DNA of 64,000 bases, from positions 1,032,879 through 1,096,878 of the forward strand of contig NZ_SGWQ01000001.1 of assembly GCF_004216555.1 (NCBI RefSeq), in the 5' to 3' direction. A model generated the notes under the pieces. The model was not told the DNA's origin and made no database searches. It saw nothing but the letters and a program-made list of their open reading frames with translations. The DNA is from Herbihabitans rhizosphaerae (GTDB lineage Bacteria > Actinomycetota > Actinomycetes > Mycobacteriales > Pseudonocardiaceae). The position numbers and the translations under genes are program-made. This document shows, one piece after another, positions 16,644 through 25,125 of the stretch (within the stretch, counting starts at the first letter, position 1; the number at the start of each line of letters is the position of its first letter).

Positions 16644-18299
16644 TCAGGCTTCCACCAGCTCGCGGCGCAGCAGGTCCAGCCCCATCGGCCCGAGGTCCAG
16701 GGCGTCGCGGTGGAACTCCTTGAGGTCGAACGCGCTGCCCTCCCGGCGCCGGACCGCGTCCCGCGCCGCCAGCCACACCCGCTCGCCGACCTTGTAGGCG
16801 ATGGCCTGCGCCGGGCGGCCGAGGTAGCGGTCGATCTCGTAGTTCACGAACGCCGCCGAGTCGCGGCCGCAGTGCAGCGCGAGGAACTCGCGGCCCAGCT
16901 CGGCGTTCCATCGCTCCCCTTCGTGGAAGCCCGTGCCCGCGGGGATCGGCAGCTCCAGGTGCAGGCCGATGTCCAGCACGACCCGCGCGGCGCGCAACTG
17001 CTGACCGTTGGCCAGCATGCCGAGCCGGTGCGCCGGCTCGCGGTAGAAGCCCAGCTCGTCCATCAGCCGCTCGGCGTACAGGCCCCAGCCCTCGGCGTGC
17101 CCGGGGTGCAGTTCACTGGACAGCCGCTGGAACCGGTTGAGCCGGCTGGTGTTCAGCGTGGTGACGCCGAGCTGCAGATGGTGACCGGGCACGCCCTCGT
17201 GGAACATCACGCCGGGGACCGTCCAGGTCGCCGCGTCCGGTCCGCTCTCCGGCACCGACCACCACACCGTGCCCGGCCGGGACAGGTCCTCGGCCGGGGC
17301 GTAGTAGTAGATGCCCGACTCGGTCGGCGGGATCCGGCAGTCGATGCGCCGCAACGCCTCCGGGATGTCGAAGTGCACGCCGTCCAGGTCGGCGATGGCC
17401 TGGTCGGCGAGTTCCTGCAGGTAGGCGCGGAACTCCTCGGCACCGGAGATGCGGTACGCCGGATCGGCGTCCAGCGCCGCGGTCACCTCGGCGACGCTCG
17501 CGCCCGGGCGGATCTCCCCGGCGATGGCGGCCATCTCCGCCTCGATCCTGGCCAGCTCCTCCCAGCCCCAGGCGTAGGTCTCCTCCAGGTCGAGCCGGGT
17601 GCCCAGGTAGTCGCGCACACCGAGCGCGTACCGGTCGCGCCCCAACGCGTCGCGCTCCGGCGCGATCGGCATCAGCACGTCGCCGAGGTACCCGGCGAGA
17701 TCGGTCAGCGCCTGGTTGGCGTGGGCCACCGCGTCCCGCACCCGCTCGTCCGGCGCCCCGTCGGCCAGGCCACTCAGGTAGGCGGGAGCGTTCATGCAGG
17801 CCTGGACGTTGCGCCGGACCTGCCGCCGCGCGGCCACCAGTCCGTCGCCGCGGGCCACCTCCAGGCCGGCACGCACCTGGGTCAGCGCGTCCGGCAGGCC
17901 CAGCAGCCGCGAGTGCATGACCTCCCACGGCGTCTCGGCGCCCTGGTCGAGCAGCTCGATCGCCTGTCGCAGCAGGTTGATCGGGCCCTCGGTGGTGTCC
18001 AGCAGGGTCGCCCGCGCCCGCGACTCGGCCAGCGCGATCTCGGTCTCCAGCCGCTCGCGCAGCATCGCCTCGGCGATCCGGTCGGCGGCGGTCACCTCGC
18101 CGGGCGGACGCGCCGCCGCGATCTCGTCGAGTTCGGCGAGCGTGCGGCGCCGCAGTTCGGTGCGCGCGGCGTCGCCGTCGGGGCCGTAGTCGGTGAGGCG
18201 CGCCTCCTGCCCGGCGATGCCCATCGTGGCCGCCATGCACGGGTCCAACGCCGCGAGGTCGTCCACGTAACGGTCGGCGAGTGCGGTCAAGGTCGACAT
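16644..18299 (-). CDS. DUF885 family metallohydrolase
   Basis: 551 residues, standard for DUF885. It has the HEGVPGHH motif near residue 370 (zinc-binding HExxxH-like) and a second GHAEGWGLYAERL segment that completes the metal site, then YLGRPAQAIAYKVGE. The family is related to M32-like peptidases and is thought to hydrolyse peptides or esters. No signal peptide is visible. It starts 16 bp after the S15 peptidase, with a perfect 15-bp palindrome over the start codon. Confidence 0.85.
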   Translation of the reverse strand: MSTLTALADRYVDDLAALDPCMAATMGIAGQEARLTDYGPDGDAARTELRRRTLAELDEIAAARPPGEVTAADRIAEAMLRERLETEIALAESRARATLLDTTEGPINLLRQAIELLDQGAETPWEVMHSRLLGLPDALTQVRAGLEVARGDGLVAARRQVRRNVQACMNAPAYLSGLADGAPDERVRDAVAHANQALTDLAGYLGDVLMPIAPERDALGRDRYALGVRDYLGTRLDLEETYAWGWEELARIEAEMAAIAGEIRPGASVAEVTAALDADPAYRISGAEEFRAYLQELADQAIADLDGVHFDIPEALRRIDCRIPPTESGIYYYAPAEDLSRPGTVWWSVPESGPDAATWTVPGVMFHEGVPGHHLQLGVTTLNTSRLNRFQRLSSELHPGHAEGWGLYAERLMDELGFYREPAHRLGMLANGQQLRAARVVLDIGLHLELPIPAGTGFHEGERWNAELGREFLALHCGRDSAAFVNYEIDRYLGRPAQAIAYKVGERVWLAARDAVRRREGSAFDLKEFHRDALDLGPMGLDLLRRELVEA

Positions 18300-18313
18300 A
18301 TAGCCAGGCTATA
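18299..18313. promoter_or_regulatory. Palindromic operator overlapping the DUF885 start
   Basis: TATAGCC-A-GGCTATA is a perfect inverted repeat; its last base is the A of the minus-strand ATG. It lies in the 16-bp gap between S15 peptidase and DUF885. It could be an operator of a leaderless promoter that lets DUF885 and the glycosyltransferase be expressed apart from the peptidase. The regulator is unknown. Confidence 0.45.
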
Positions 18314-18315
18314 CG

Positions 18316-20166
18316 TTAGCGGATCACCACGGGAAGATCGATCCACGACGCGGCGGCCCGGTCGTGGTGCACCTCGTAGACCCCGCCGAGAAGGCTCGTC
18401 GCGGTGGTCGGCGGCGGTATCAGGTGCGGCACGTCGCCGGTCCCGACGGTCACCCGCAGCCGGTGGCCGGCCGGCAGGGTGGCGAACACCGGCCGCACCT
18501 CGATGTCGTAGCGGGTGAGCTTTCCCGGCGTGACCGGCTGGCGCGAGTCGGCGGTGAGCCGGTGGTACGGCATCGACGGCCAGCTCTTCGCCGGGTCGGT
18601 GGCACGCATCGACCCGAGCAGCGCGCCGCCGCTCAGTTCGACCGCTTTCCCGTCCGGGGCAACGGATTCCAGCCGCACCACGAACATCGTCTCGCGCTGG
18701 GTGGACCTCGCGTGCACGGTCAGCCCGACCGGGCCAGCCAGCCGCATCGGCCCGGCTAGCGGATCGGTGGTGTACGACAACTCCAACGGCTTGGGCAGTT
18801 CGATCGCCGGCCGCTCGTCCACGCACGGGATCGTGCGGCCGGCGGCGTGTGCCGGGCCGGAGAACAGCCCGGCGGCGAACTGGTCGATCGAGCGCCCGCA
18901 CGGGTTGGACAGCCCGGTGAACACCAGCGTGTCCGGTTTCTCTTGTGCCGCAGGGGGTTGCGGGCTCAGCCGGTCACCGGCACGAAGGTGCAGCCGGCTG
19001 GTCGTATCGGGGTCGACCGGGTAGGTCGCGGCCTCGTAGCGCGCGCCGCCCGGCTCGATCACCCGCAGCGGCGTGCGGGTGCCGGTGACGCCGGTGTCGA
19101 TGCCCTTGAGCCAGTGGTCGAACCAGCGCAGTTGCAGCTCGTCGAGGTTCGCGCCAGCGCCGATCTCGCCGTGCGTCCACGGGCCGAACAACATCTGGTA
19201 CTTCGGCGAAACCCGTTGTCCGGCAACCATTGGCGCGTGCACCGGGCGGCCGGCGGCGGCGTTCTGCAGTCCACTGTAGACAAGCGGCATGCCACGCTGG
19301 AACACGTCGTACATGCCGCCGACACCGAACACCGCGACATCGTTCTCCACGATCTTGGACAGCACGTTCACCGGCGCGCGCTCGCGCCAGTACGGGCCGT
19401 CGAACCGGCGCGGGCCGTCCCGCAGCACGTCCAGGAGCGTGGCGCCCTCGAACGCGCCGACCTGCGCGAGGTGCCGCAGGAACAGGTTCAGCGCGTCGAT
19501 CGGGTCGGTGTACCGCTCGGCCAGCGGGGTGAGTGTGCGGGTGCCCGTGTAGGCCAGGAGAAGCCCGATCGAGGACTCCAGGTTGATCGCGCCGCCGCTG
19601 ACGAACAGGTCACGGTACGGGTCGGCGGAGGCGGACATCGGGAAGATCGCCTTCAGCGGCGAGCCCTTGCCGACCGCCGCCGCCGCGAAGAGCTGGTCGA
19701 TCGCCAGGTAGGAGTGCCCGAGCAGGCCGACCTTGCCGGTGGACGCCGGCAGCCGTGCGGCCCAGTCGATCACCTGGACGCTGGCCGCCGTCTCGTCCGG
19801 GCCGAACAGCTCCGAGTTTCCCTGCGAGCCGCCGGTACCCGGCACGTCGACCACGACGCCCAGATAGCCGCGCTTGATCAGGTACGGGTTGAGGCCGCCA
19901 TGCCCTCCGGTGGCCCCGGCCGACATCGATTTGCCGTACGGCGTGAGCCCGACGACCACCGGGAACGGGCCGGGTGCGGGCTTTCCGGTCGCCGGGTCGG
20001 CCGGTGCGTGCACGTTGGCGCGCAGGATCGTGCCGTCGGCCAGGGTGATCGGCACGTCGCGGGTGATGGTGACGCCGTAGAGCTGGAGCGCCGCCTGCGC
20101 CGGCGAACCGGTGAGCAGGGAGGCGCCCAACAGGGCGGTGACCAGGGCTGTGAGCACGCGCCGCAT
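18316..20166 (-). CDS. Secreted CocE/NonD (S15) family hydrolase, Xaa-Pro dipeptidyl-peptidase type
   Basis: 616 residues. A clear signal peptide (MRRVLTALVTALLGASLL, cut near SPAQAA) is followed by an alpha/beta-hydrolase domain with GHSY (Ser152), an insertion, and a C-terminal jelly-roll domain ending in the YEVHHD region (PF08530-like). The family cleaves X-Pro dipeptides or acyl esters such as cocaine. Expected location is outside the membrane. I use ATG 20166, preceded by GGGGAGG; the 856-residue open frame starts inside rtcB and is not real. It is followed by DUF885 in the same direction. Confidence 0.87.
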   Translation of the reverse strand: MRRVLTALVTALLGASLLTGSPAQAALQLYGVTITRDVPITLADGTILRANVHAPADPATGKPAPGPFPVVVGLTPYGKSMSAGATGGHGGLNPYLIKRGYLGVVVDVPGTGGSQGNSELFGPDETAASVQVIDWAARLPASTGKVGLLGHSYLAIDQLFAAAAVGKGSPLKAIFPMSASADPYRDLFVSGGAINLESSIGLLLAYTGTRTLTPLAERYTDPIDALNLFLRHLAQVGAFEGATLLDVLRDGPRRFDGPYWRERAPVNVLSKIVENDVAVFGVGGMYDVFQRGMPLVYSGLQNAAAGRPVHAPMVAGQRVSPKYQMLFGPWTHGEIGAGANLDELQLRWFDHWLKGIDTGVTGTRTPLRVIEPGGARYEAATYPVDPDTTSRLHLRAGDRLSPQPPAAQEKPDTLVFTGLSNPCGRSIDQFAAGLFSGPAHAAGRTIPCVDERPAIELPKPLELSYTTDPLAGPMRLAGPVGLTVHARSTQRETMFVVRLESVAPDGKAVELSGGALLGSMRATDPAKSWPSMPYHRLTADSRQPVTPGKLTRYDIEVRPVFATLPAGHRLRVTVGTGDVPHLIPPPTTATSLLGGVYEVHHDRAAASWIDLPVVIR

Positions 20167-20222
20167 GGGCGACCTCCCCGACGATGGCGTGAGGTCTATG
20201 TGAACACAGCTGTACGCTGACC

Positions 20223-21401
20223 TCAACCCTTCACGCAGAGCACCTGCTTGAGCTTTGCGACGACCTCGACAAGGTCGCCTTGATTGTTTAGCACCTCGTC
20301 GATGTTCTTGTAAGCGCCAGGGATCTCGTCGACCACGCCGGCGTCCTTGCGGCACTCGACGCCGGCGGTCTGCTCGACCAGGTCCTGCTCGGTGAACTGC
20401 TTGCGCGCCTTGTTGCGGGACATCCTGCGGCCGGCGCCGTGCGAGGCGGACTCGAACGACTCCGGGTTGCCCAGCCCGCGCACGATGTAGGAGCCGGTGC
20501 CCATCGAGCCGGGGATGATCCCCAGGTCGCCGCGACCGGCCCGGATCGCACCCTTTCGGGTGACCAGGACGTCCTCGCCGTAGTGGTGCTCCTCGGCGAC
20601 GTAGTTGTGGTGACACGAGATCGGCTCGTCGAACGTGACGGCGTCGAACTGCTGCCGCAGCACGTCGCACACCAGGCGCGTCATGACCGCGCGGTTGCGG
20701 CGCGCGTAGTCCTGCGCCCAGTACAGGTCGTGGCGGTACTCGCGCATCTCGTCGGTCCCGGCGAGGAACACGGCGAGGTCCGGATCGGGCAGCTCGGCGT
20801 TGTGCGCGAGCGCGCGTGCGACCTCGATGTGGTGCTGTGCGAGGAGATTCCCGATGCCGCGGGAGCCGGAGTGCAGCATGATCCACACCTGGTCGTGCTC
20901 GTCAAGGCACACTTCGAGGAAGTGGTTGCCGCCGCCGAGCGTGCCCATCTGGTGCAGCGCTCTGTCCATTTTGGACTTCACGGCGGTGGTCAGCTGGTCG
21001 AAGCCGCGCCAGAAGGTGTCCCAGTCGTTCGCGTCTCCGTCGTTGAACACGGAGGCCTTGTGCATGCCGAACCCGACCGGCACGCGCGCCTCGATTCGCG
21101 AGCGCAGGTGGGCGAGGCTGGCCGGCAAGTCGTTGGCGCGCAACGACGTCCGCACCGCGGTCATACCGCAGCCGATGTCCACCCCGACGGCGGCCGGCGA
21201 CACGGCGTCGCGCATCGCGATCACCGAGCCGACGGTCGCACCCTTGCCGAAGTGCACGTCCGGCATCACCGCGACGTGCTTGAACACCCACGGCAGCGCG
21301 GAGATGTTGCGCAACTGGCCCATCGCCTGGTCTTCGACCGTCTCCGGCCGAGTCCACATCTTGATGTCCACGCGCTCCCCGCGCACCGTCGTCGCACTCA
21401 T
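20223..21401 (-). CDS. rtcB: RtcB RNA-splicing ligase
   Basis: 392 residues, in the shorter actinobacterial class. It has the metal-binding VDIGCGM segment, GGGNHFLEV (His that is guanylylated or binds metal), HSGSRGIG, a GSMGTGSYIVRG glycine motif and SHGAGRRMSR near the C-terminus. RtcB joins 2',3'-cyclic phosphate or 3'-phosphate ends to 5'-OH ends of RNA using GTP and Mn. In bacteria it is often under RtcR control with an archease; neither is present here. It is first in line before the S15 gene (56-bp gap), which may be coincidental. Confidence 0.95.
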   Translation of the reverse strand: MSATTVRGERVDIKMWTRPETVEDQAMGQLRNISALPWVFKHVAVMPDVHFGKGATVGSVIAMRDAVSPAAVGVDIGCGMTAVRTSLRANDLPASLAHLRSRIEARVPVGFGMHKASVFNDGDANDWDTFWRGFDQLTTAVKSKMDRALHQMGTLGGGNHFLEVCLDEHDQVWIMLHSGSRGIGNLLAQHHIEVARALAHNAELPDPDLAVFLAGTDEMREYRHDLYWAQDYARRNRAVMTRLVCDVLRQQFDAVTFDEPISCHHNYVAEEHHYGEDVLVTRKGAIRAGRGDLGIIPGSMGTGSYIVRGLGNPESFESASHGAGRRMSRNKARKQFTEQDLVEQTAGVECRKDAGVVDEIPGAYKNIDEVLNNQGDLVEVVAKLKQVLCVKG

Positions 21402-21529
21402 GCCGTCCAGGCTAGATGTAAGAGCTGGTCGCCACGATTCTTTTAGTCAGCGAGCAAGGAGGACCGTCGTCACAGCCCTGCGCTGGCTTTGGTCATGGTC
21501 AACTCTATCGAGCACGTTCGAGTCGTAAG

Positions 21530-22444
21530 TCAGCTCACGTCGTAGCTCTGCCTGAGATACGACTCGGCCTTGGCTAGATCGTCCGAGTTGGTCAACCTCA
21601 ACTCGAGATCACCCGTACCGAAGTGGCCAATGCCTCGGACATTCCTAGAAAAGCCCTGCTCGAGTTCGACGTCGTCCGGATTCACCTTCAAGTACACCAG
21701 CAGGTTCCGGCTCTGCGGATGAACTTCGACGCATGCGAAGTTCTTGATTCTCTTATAGGCGAAGTAGTTCTGCCTCGTGGTCATCTGTACGTCGTCACCA
21801 AATGCTGTGAGTTGGGCATCGAGATCAGCGTACAAGTTGGTCAGATCGGGCGACGCCTTCTTAAGGTTCTCGGTCACGGTGCGATCCCGGGACACCTTGC
21901 CCCTACCCCTTGGCGTCTCTGTCGTTGCCGACGAGGCCACGGTGACCGAGGTAAGCAACTCGAGGGCAAGAAGCTCGCCGTCGAAGTCTCGATATCTCAC
22001 GAGCTCGATGTTGCGATTGTTCTGTTGGATCGCGTGTTCGTCATAGCGTGTGAAGTCTGCGGCGACACACACGAGCCGGGGGTTCGTCCAGTCGATCTGC
22101 TCCGATGGCTTCTCGCCAAGCTTCTTCATCACGAGCAGCGTGAACTCGGCCTGATGGTCGAGCAGCCAGTCCAAGTAGAAGAGGCCCTGGTTGATGACGT
22201 TCTCGTCACGTGACCGCTTGTACTCGAAGATGACGGGCGAGCCGGTTTCGTCTATGCCGAGTGAATCGATACGACCGCGATGCTTCTGACCGGTCCAGTA
22301 TTCACTCTCCAGGAACTGAACGCCGAACAGCGTCTCCATGTTCGCCTCGATCACGTTCTGCAGCTTCCGCTCCAGCGCGACAGCGCTCGAAGCAAGCTCG
22401 TGTGCCTTTCCGTCGGCGATACGAAACAGCTTTAGATCACTCAC
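21530..22444 (-). CDS. DUF5655 protein with PD-(D/E)XK nuclease-like N-terminus
   Basis: 304 residues. Residues about 50-80 (GRIDSLGIDETGSPVIFEYKRS) have the D-x(n)-E-x-K nuclease layout and resemble the NucS/EndoMS nuclease domain; the C-terminal third (KIVKNFACVEVHP-like, YLKVNPDD) is the DUF5655 fold. It may act on DNA. The gene and its flanks (21420-22600) are clearly lower in GC than their neighbours and use more A/T third positions, a sign of horizontal transfer. Similar proteins are often orphan genes in variable regions. No partner enzyme is adjacent. Confidence 0.78.
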   Translation of the reverse strand: MSDLKLFRIADGKAHELASSAVALERKLQNVIEANMETLFGVQFLESEYWTGQKHRGRIDSLGIDETGSPVIFEYKRSRDENVINQGLFYLDWLLDHQAEFTLLVMKKLGEKPSEQIDWTNPRLVCVAADFTRYDEHAIQQNNRNIELVRYRDFDGELLALELLTSVTVASSATTETPRGRGKVSRDRTVTENLKKASPDLTNLYADLDAQLTAFGDDVQMTTRQNYFAYKRIKNFACVEVHPQSRNLLVYLKVNPDDVELEQGFSRNVRGIGHFGTGDLELRLTNSDDLAKAESYLRQSYDVS

Positions 22445-22658
22445 AGGTGACCTTCTCCTCCCGTTCGGCCTTGGCGAGCTGAATTCGGCGTGTTCCGTGC
22501 GAGTCTCCTTGCGACCTCGTCGTCGTCCCCATGGGTCTTACCCTTCCCAGTTGATCTCCCCACCGCACGTTAGCCAGTTCTGCACAGGGTCAGCAACGCT
22601 GACTCGCGGTTCAGTCGCTCCTTGTTACCGAGGATCACCTGCCTGGTCTAATCGGCGC

Positions 22659-22976
22659 GTGGAGCGATTCAAGGTGTGGGTGGACAAGGTCTACGACGAC
22701 AACGACGAGGAGGCGTACCGGACGATCTACTTCGCCTACCTCAAGGCGCGGGGACGGAGTACCGATCGCGGCGGCGAGGCGGACTTCGAGGCGTTGCCGG
22801 ACGGCGGCTACCTGCTGCGCGACCGCGAGAACGAACTGCGCCTCGCCGACGACACCGATCGCGAGGCGTTCGTGGCCTACCTGGTCGAGCGCTGCTGCGG
22901 CAGCCGCTTCAAGGACATGGCCGAATGGGAGAACCGCATGCACGACGTCTTCATGGACGACCTGCGCTTCCTCTAA
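22659..22976 (+). CDS. Small conserved-looking hypothetical protein
   Basis: 105 residues, acidic and rich in aromatic residues (VERFKVWVDKVYDDNDEEAY). No motif recognised. The start GTG 22659 sits about 10 bp after a TCTAAT-like -10 hexamer, so the message may be leaderless. Its TAA overlaps the TAG of the convergent MazG-like gene, leaving no intergenic space. The preceding 213 bp (22445-22658), between this gene and the divergent DUF5655 gene, hold no gene I can see. Confidence 0.65.
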   Translation: MERFKVWVDKVYDDNDEEAYRTIYFAYLKARGRSTDRGGEADFEALPDGGYLLRDRENELRLADDTDREAFVAYLVERCCGSRFKDMAEWENRMHDVFMDDLRFL

Positions 22977-23287
22977 CGCGCGGGAAACCGGTGCTCGTTG
23001 CGGTCGACCTTCGCCGCCGCCGCGGACAGCAGGTCGACGCCGAGGATGTCGGCCAGCCGGACCAGGTAGATGAACACGTCGGCGAGTTCGTCGGTCACCT
23101 GTTCCGCGCGTTCGGCGTCGTCCATCGCGTGCGCGGATTCGTCCGGGGTCAGCCACTGGAAATGCTCGATCAGCTCGCCGACCTCACCGGTCAGCGCCAT
23201 GGCCAGGTTCTTCGGCGTGTGGAACGGTTCCCAGTCGCGGGCGCTCGCGAATTCGCGCAGTCGCACGGCCAGTTGCTCGATGGTCAT
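22973..23287 (-). CDS. MazG-like nucleotide pyrophosphohydrolase
   Basis: 104 residues, the size of short MazG-family (all-alpha NTP-PPase) proteins. The metal-binding pattern EVGELIEHF ... DELADVFIYL (E-x2-E and E-x2-D) is intact. It should hydrolyse nucleoside triphosphates to monophosphate and PPi, as in dCTPase/RS21-C6-like house-cleaning enzymes. ATG 23287 overlaps the stop of the upstream small gene (ATGA), which puts it at the end of an AurF operon. Confidence 0.86.
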   Translation of the reverse strand: MTIEQLAVRLREFASARDWEPFHTPKNLAMALTGEVGELIEHFQWLTPDESAHAMDDAERAEQVTDELADVFIYLVRLADILGVDLLSAAAAKVDRNEHRFPAR

Positions 23288-23574
23288 GTGTTCAACGGTG
23301 CCGGAGAGCCGCGCAGCAGGGCGCGCGGGGTGACGGTCGAGCCGCCGGCGAGGAGGAGTCGGGCGGAAACGCCTTTGTCGAGGGTGTCGATCACGCGGCC
23401 GTAGATGACGATTTCCTTGACACACAAGGAGATCCGTTCGGTCCGGCCGTTGGCGTGCACCAGCTCGGTGAAGGTGTCGCCGACGTGGATCGGGCCGCTG
23501 TGACACCGGCCGGTCACCCGGATTCCGCCGCCCTCGGGCACCGGCCCGCCGGCCAGTTCGGCGAACTCGATCAC
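23284..23574 (-). CDS. Small beta-barrel protein resembling translation-factor domain 2
   Basis: 96 residues starting at GTG 23574, inside the AurF stop codon. The sequence GGIRVTGRCHSGPIHVGDTFTEL and later SARLLLAGGSTVTPRALLRG resemble domain 2 of translation GTPases (V-x-G-x-V-x-S-G-x-I-x-V-G-D). No GTPase domain is attached. The function is unknown. It is coupled by overlaps to both AurF and MazG, so the three probably work together or share regulation. Confidence 0.7.
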   Translation of the reverse strand: MIEFAELAGGPVPEGGGIRVTGRCHSGPIHVGDTFTELVHANGRTERISLCVKEIVIYGRVIDTLDKGVSARLLLAGGSTVTPRALLRGSPAPLNT

Positions 23575-24473
23575 TACGGCAGCAGGTGCGCGCGGCGCCA
23601 GATCTTGGTGGAACGGCCGCCGATCATGCCGACATCGCCCAGGAATTCCGTGATCTTCTCGCCCATCCACAGCCGGGTCGCCTGGTGGTGCGGGTTGCGG
23701 AGCGCCGCCCGGCGCCCCTCGGCGGGATCGATGCCGATCGACTTGTACACGTTCGGGTCGATGAGACTGTCCACGATCGCGAACCCGACCACGGCGGTCA
23801 CCAGCCGGTGCAGCTCGAGTTTGGCCTTGCCCAGCGTCGGCATCAGCCGCACGAGTTCCTCGCGCGCGTACCGGACGTGTCGCGCCTCCTCCACCACGTG
23901 GATGCGGTTCACCATCCGGATCAGCGGCTGGATGTCCTCGGCGTCCATCATGGAGCGCTGCAACCGGTCGGTGATCTCCTCGGCGACCAGCACGCTGGCG
24001 AACATCGACGCACCGCCGGACACCGCCTTGAACGCGCGCGCCAGCTCGTGCACGACTCGCGGCGGCCCATACCGGGGCAGCCCGAACCGCTCGATGGCCT
24101 TGGCGAACATCACGATGTGCCGGGTCTCGTCGCCGATCTCGGTCAGCGCGTACTGGGCATGCGCCGTGCGCGGGTCCTTGTCGTAGACGTACCGGGCGAG
24201 CAACTGGATCAGCACGATCTCGAACCACAGCCCGACGCTCGCCACGCTGCCGATCTCGTGCTTGGACAGCTCGATCCGCTGCTCGGGGGTCAGGCGCTCC
24301 CAGATCTCCGTGCCGTACAAGGAGACCCGGTGCAGCGGCAGGTACGCCTTGCCCTCGGCGAGCGGCGCGTCCCAGTCGATGTCGATCTCGGGGTCGTAGG
24401 AGTTGCGCGCGGACGAGCTCAGCAGGCGCGCACCGGTCGCCTCGCGGTCCTTGGGGTCCAGCATGCGTGTCAC
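23574..24473 (-). CDS. AurF-family diiron oxygenase
   Basis: 299 residues, ferritin-like four-helix diiron oxygenase of the AurF family (PF11583). Two E-x2-H-like metal motifs can be seen: EIGDETRH (about residues 128-135) and VVEEARH (about 213-219), with further helix glutamates near KHEIGS. Known members oxidise arylamines to nitro compounds (AurF) or other substrates. Here it lies outside any visible biosynthetic cluster, so the substrate is open. GTG 24473 is supported by GGAGG 5 bp upstream. It heads the operon with the beta-barrel and MazG genes. Confidence 0.86.
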   Translation of the reverse strand: MTRMLDPKDREATGARLLSSSARNSYDPEIDIDWDAPLAEGKAYLPLHRVSLYGTEIWERLTPEQRIELSKHEIGSVASVGLWFEIVLIQLLARYVYDKDPRTAHAQYALTEIGDETRHIVMFAKAIERFGLPRYGPPRVVHELARAFKAVSGGASMFASVLVAEEITDRLQRSMMDAEDIQPLIRMVNRIHVVEEARHVRYAREELVRLMPTLGKAKLELHRLVTAVVGFAIVDSLIDPNVYKSIGIDPAEGRRAALRNPHHQATRLWMGEKITEFLGDVGMIGGRSTKIWRRAHLLP

Positions 24474-24531
24474 GGTGGCCTCCGGGGTCGGCGTCCTTGC
24501 CTGACACCGAACATGTTACCGGCCGTAACAC

Positions 24532-24681
24532 CTAAACGTCGAGTACCACTCCGCAGGCGGTGCACACGACCACCGGCTCGGGCTCGTCCTGCAGGTGGAG
24601 CACCTCGGCGAGCCGCTCGGCCCGGCACTCGAGGCACCACAGCAAGTCGTCGGACTGCTTGACCAGCGTCGCACTGCTCAT
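24532..24681 (-). CDS. 49-residue zinc-ribbon-like protein
   Basis: This tiny frame starts at ATG 24681 with an almost perfect Shine-Dalgarno (GGAGGTGATC) and ends in TAG at 24532. The product has two CxxC pairs, WCLEC near residue 16 and CTAC near residue 41, spaced as in rubredoxin-like or zinc-ribbon knuckles. It is 58 bp upstream of AurF in the same direction, so it may be part of that operon as an electron or metal partner, but this is inference. Confidence 0.7.
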   Translation of the reverse strand: MSSATLVKQSDDLLWCLECRAERLAEVLHLQDEPEPVVVCTACGVVLDV

Positions 24682-24844
24682 GGGCGATCACCTCCGAAGC
24701 AACCCTCACGGTGACACGCCGAGGCCTCTGGTCCGGGCAGACACGCCGGAACCGTCGCCGCCCGGCCGACATCAGAAGGACCGAGGGCGCGACACAGTCC
24801 CTGCCCCGGTCGCTGGAGGGAGGCGGCCGGGGCAGTTCCATGTT

Positions 24845-24934
24845 TGCGCGAGTCCCGCGCTGGGACACGGTGAGTCCCGCGCTCAGGCCGATGCAGGGCG
24901 CGGGACTCACCGGTGCAGGGCGCGGGACTCGCGA
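24845..24934. repeat. Nested palindrome of GAGTCCCGCGC units
   Basis: Two direct GAGTCCCGCGCT units (24850 and 24872) face two inverted GCGCGGGACTC units (about 24896 and 24920), so the whole 90 bp can fold on itself. A diverged half-copy lies at 63304-63340. The element fills part of the 444-bp gap (24682-25125) between the zinc-ribbon gene and the sigma factor; the rest of the gap shows only a promoter-like stretch before 25126. Confidence 0.7.
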
Positions 24935-25125
24935 GATCACGGGGCGGCGGCGACAAGTCGATGTGTTCGTCCCGCACTGGTGGGACATACGGAGAGTAGT
25001 CAAATCCGGCCGAGACGCGTCCGATTCCCCGTTTCGGCCACAAAAAGTGACGCCGTACGTATCCGCCAGGCGCCTCCGTACTCCTTTCTCGTGAACAGGT
25101 ACCGCGCGCGGGCGAAGGAGACGGT

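Noticed and set aside
16623..18518. 631-codon open frame on the plus strand
   Set aside because: Antisense of DUF885, which has the HEGVPGHH site and good codon use.
20167..20886. 240-residue N-terminal extension of the S15 peptidase
   Set aside because: It overlaps rtcB out of frame, while the signal peptide and GGGGAGG ribosome site are at 20166.
24845..24934. CRISPR-like array
   Set aside because: Only four units, inverted in pairs, with no regular spacers and no cas genes.
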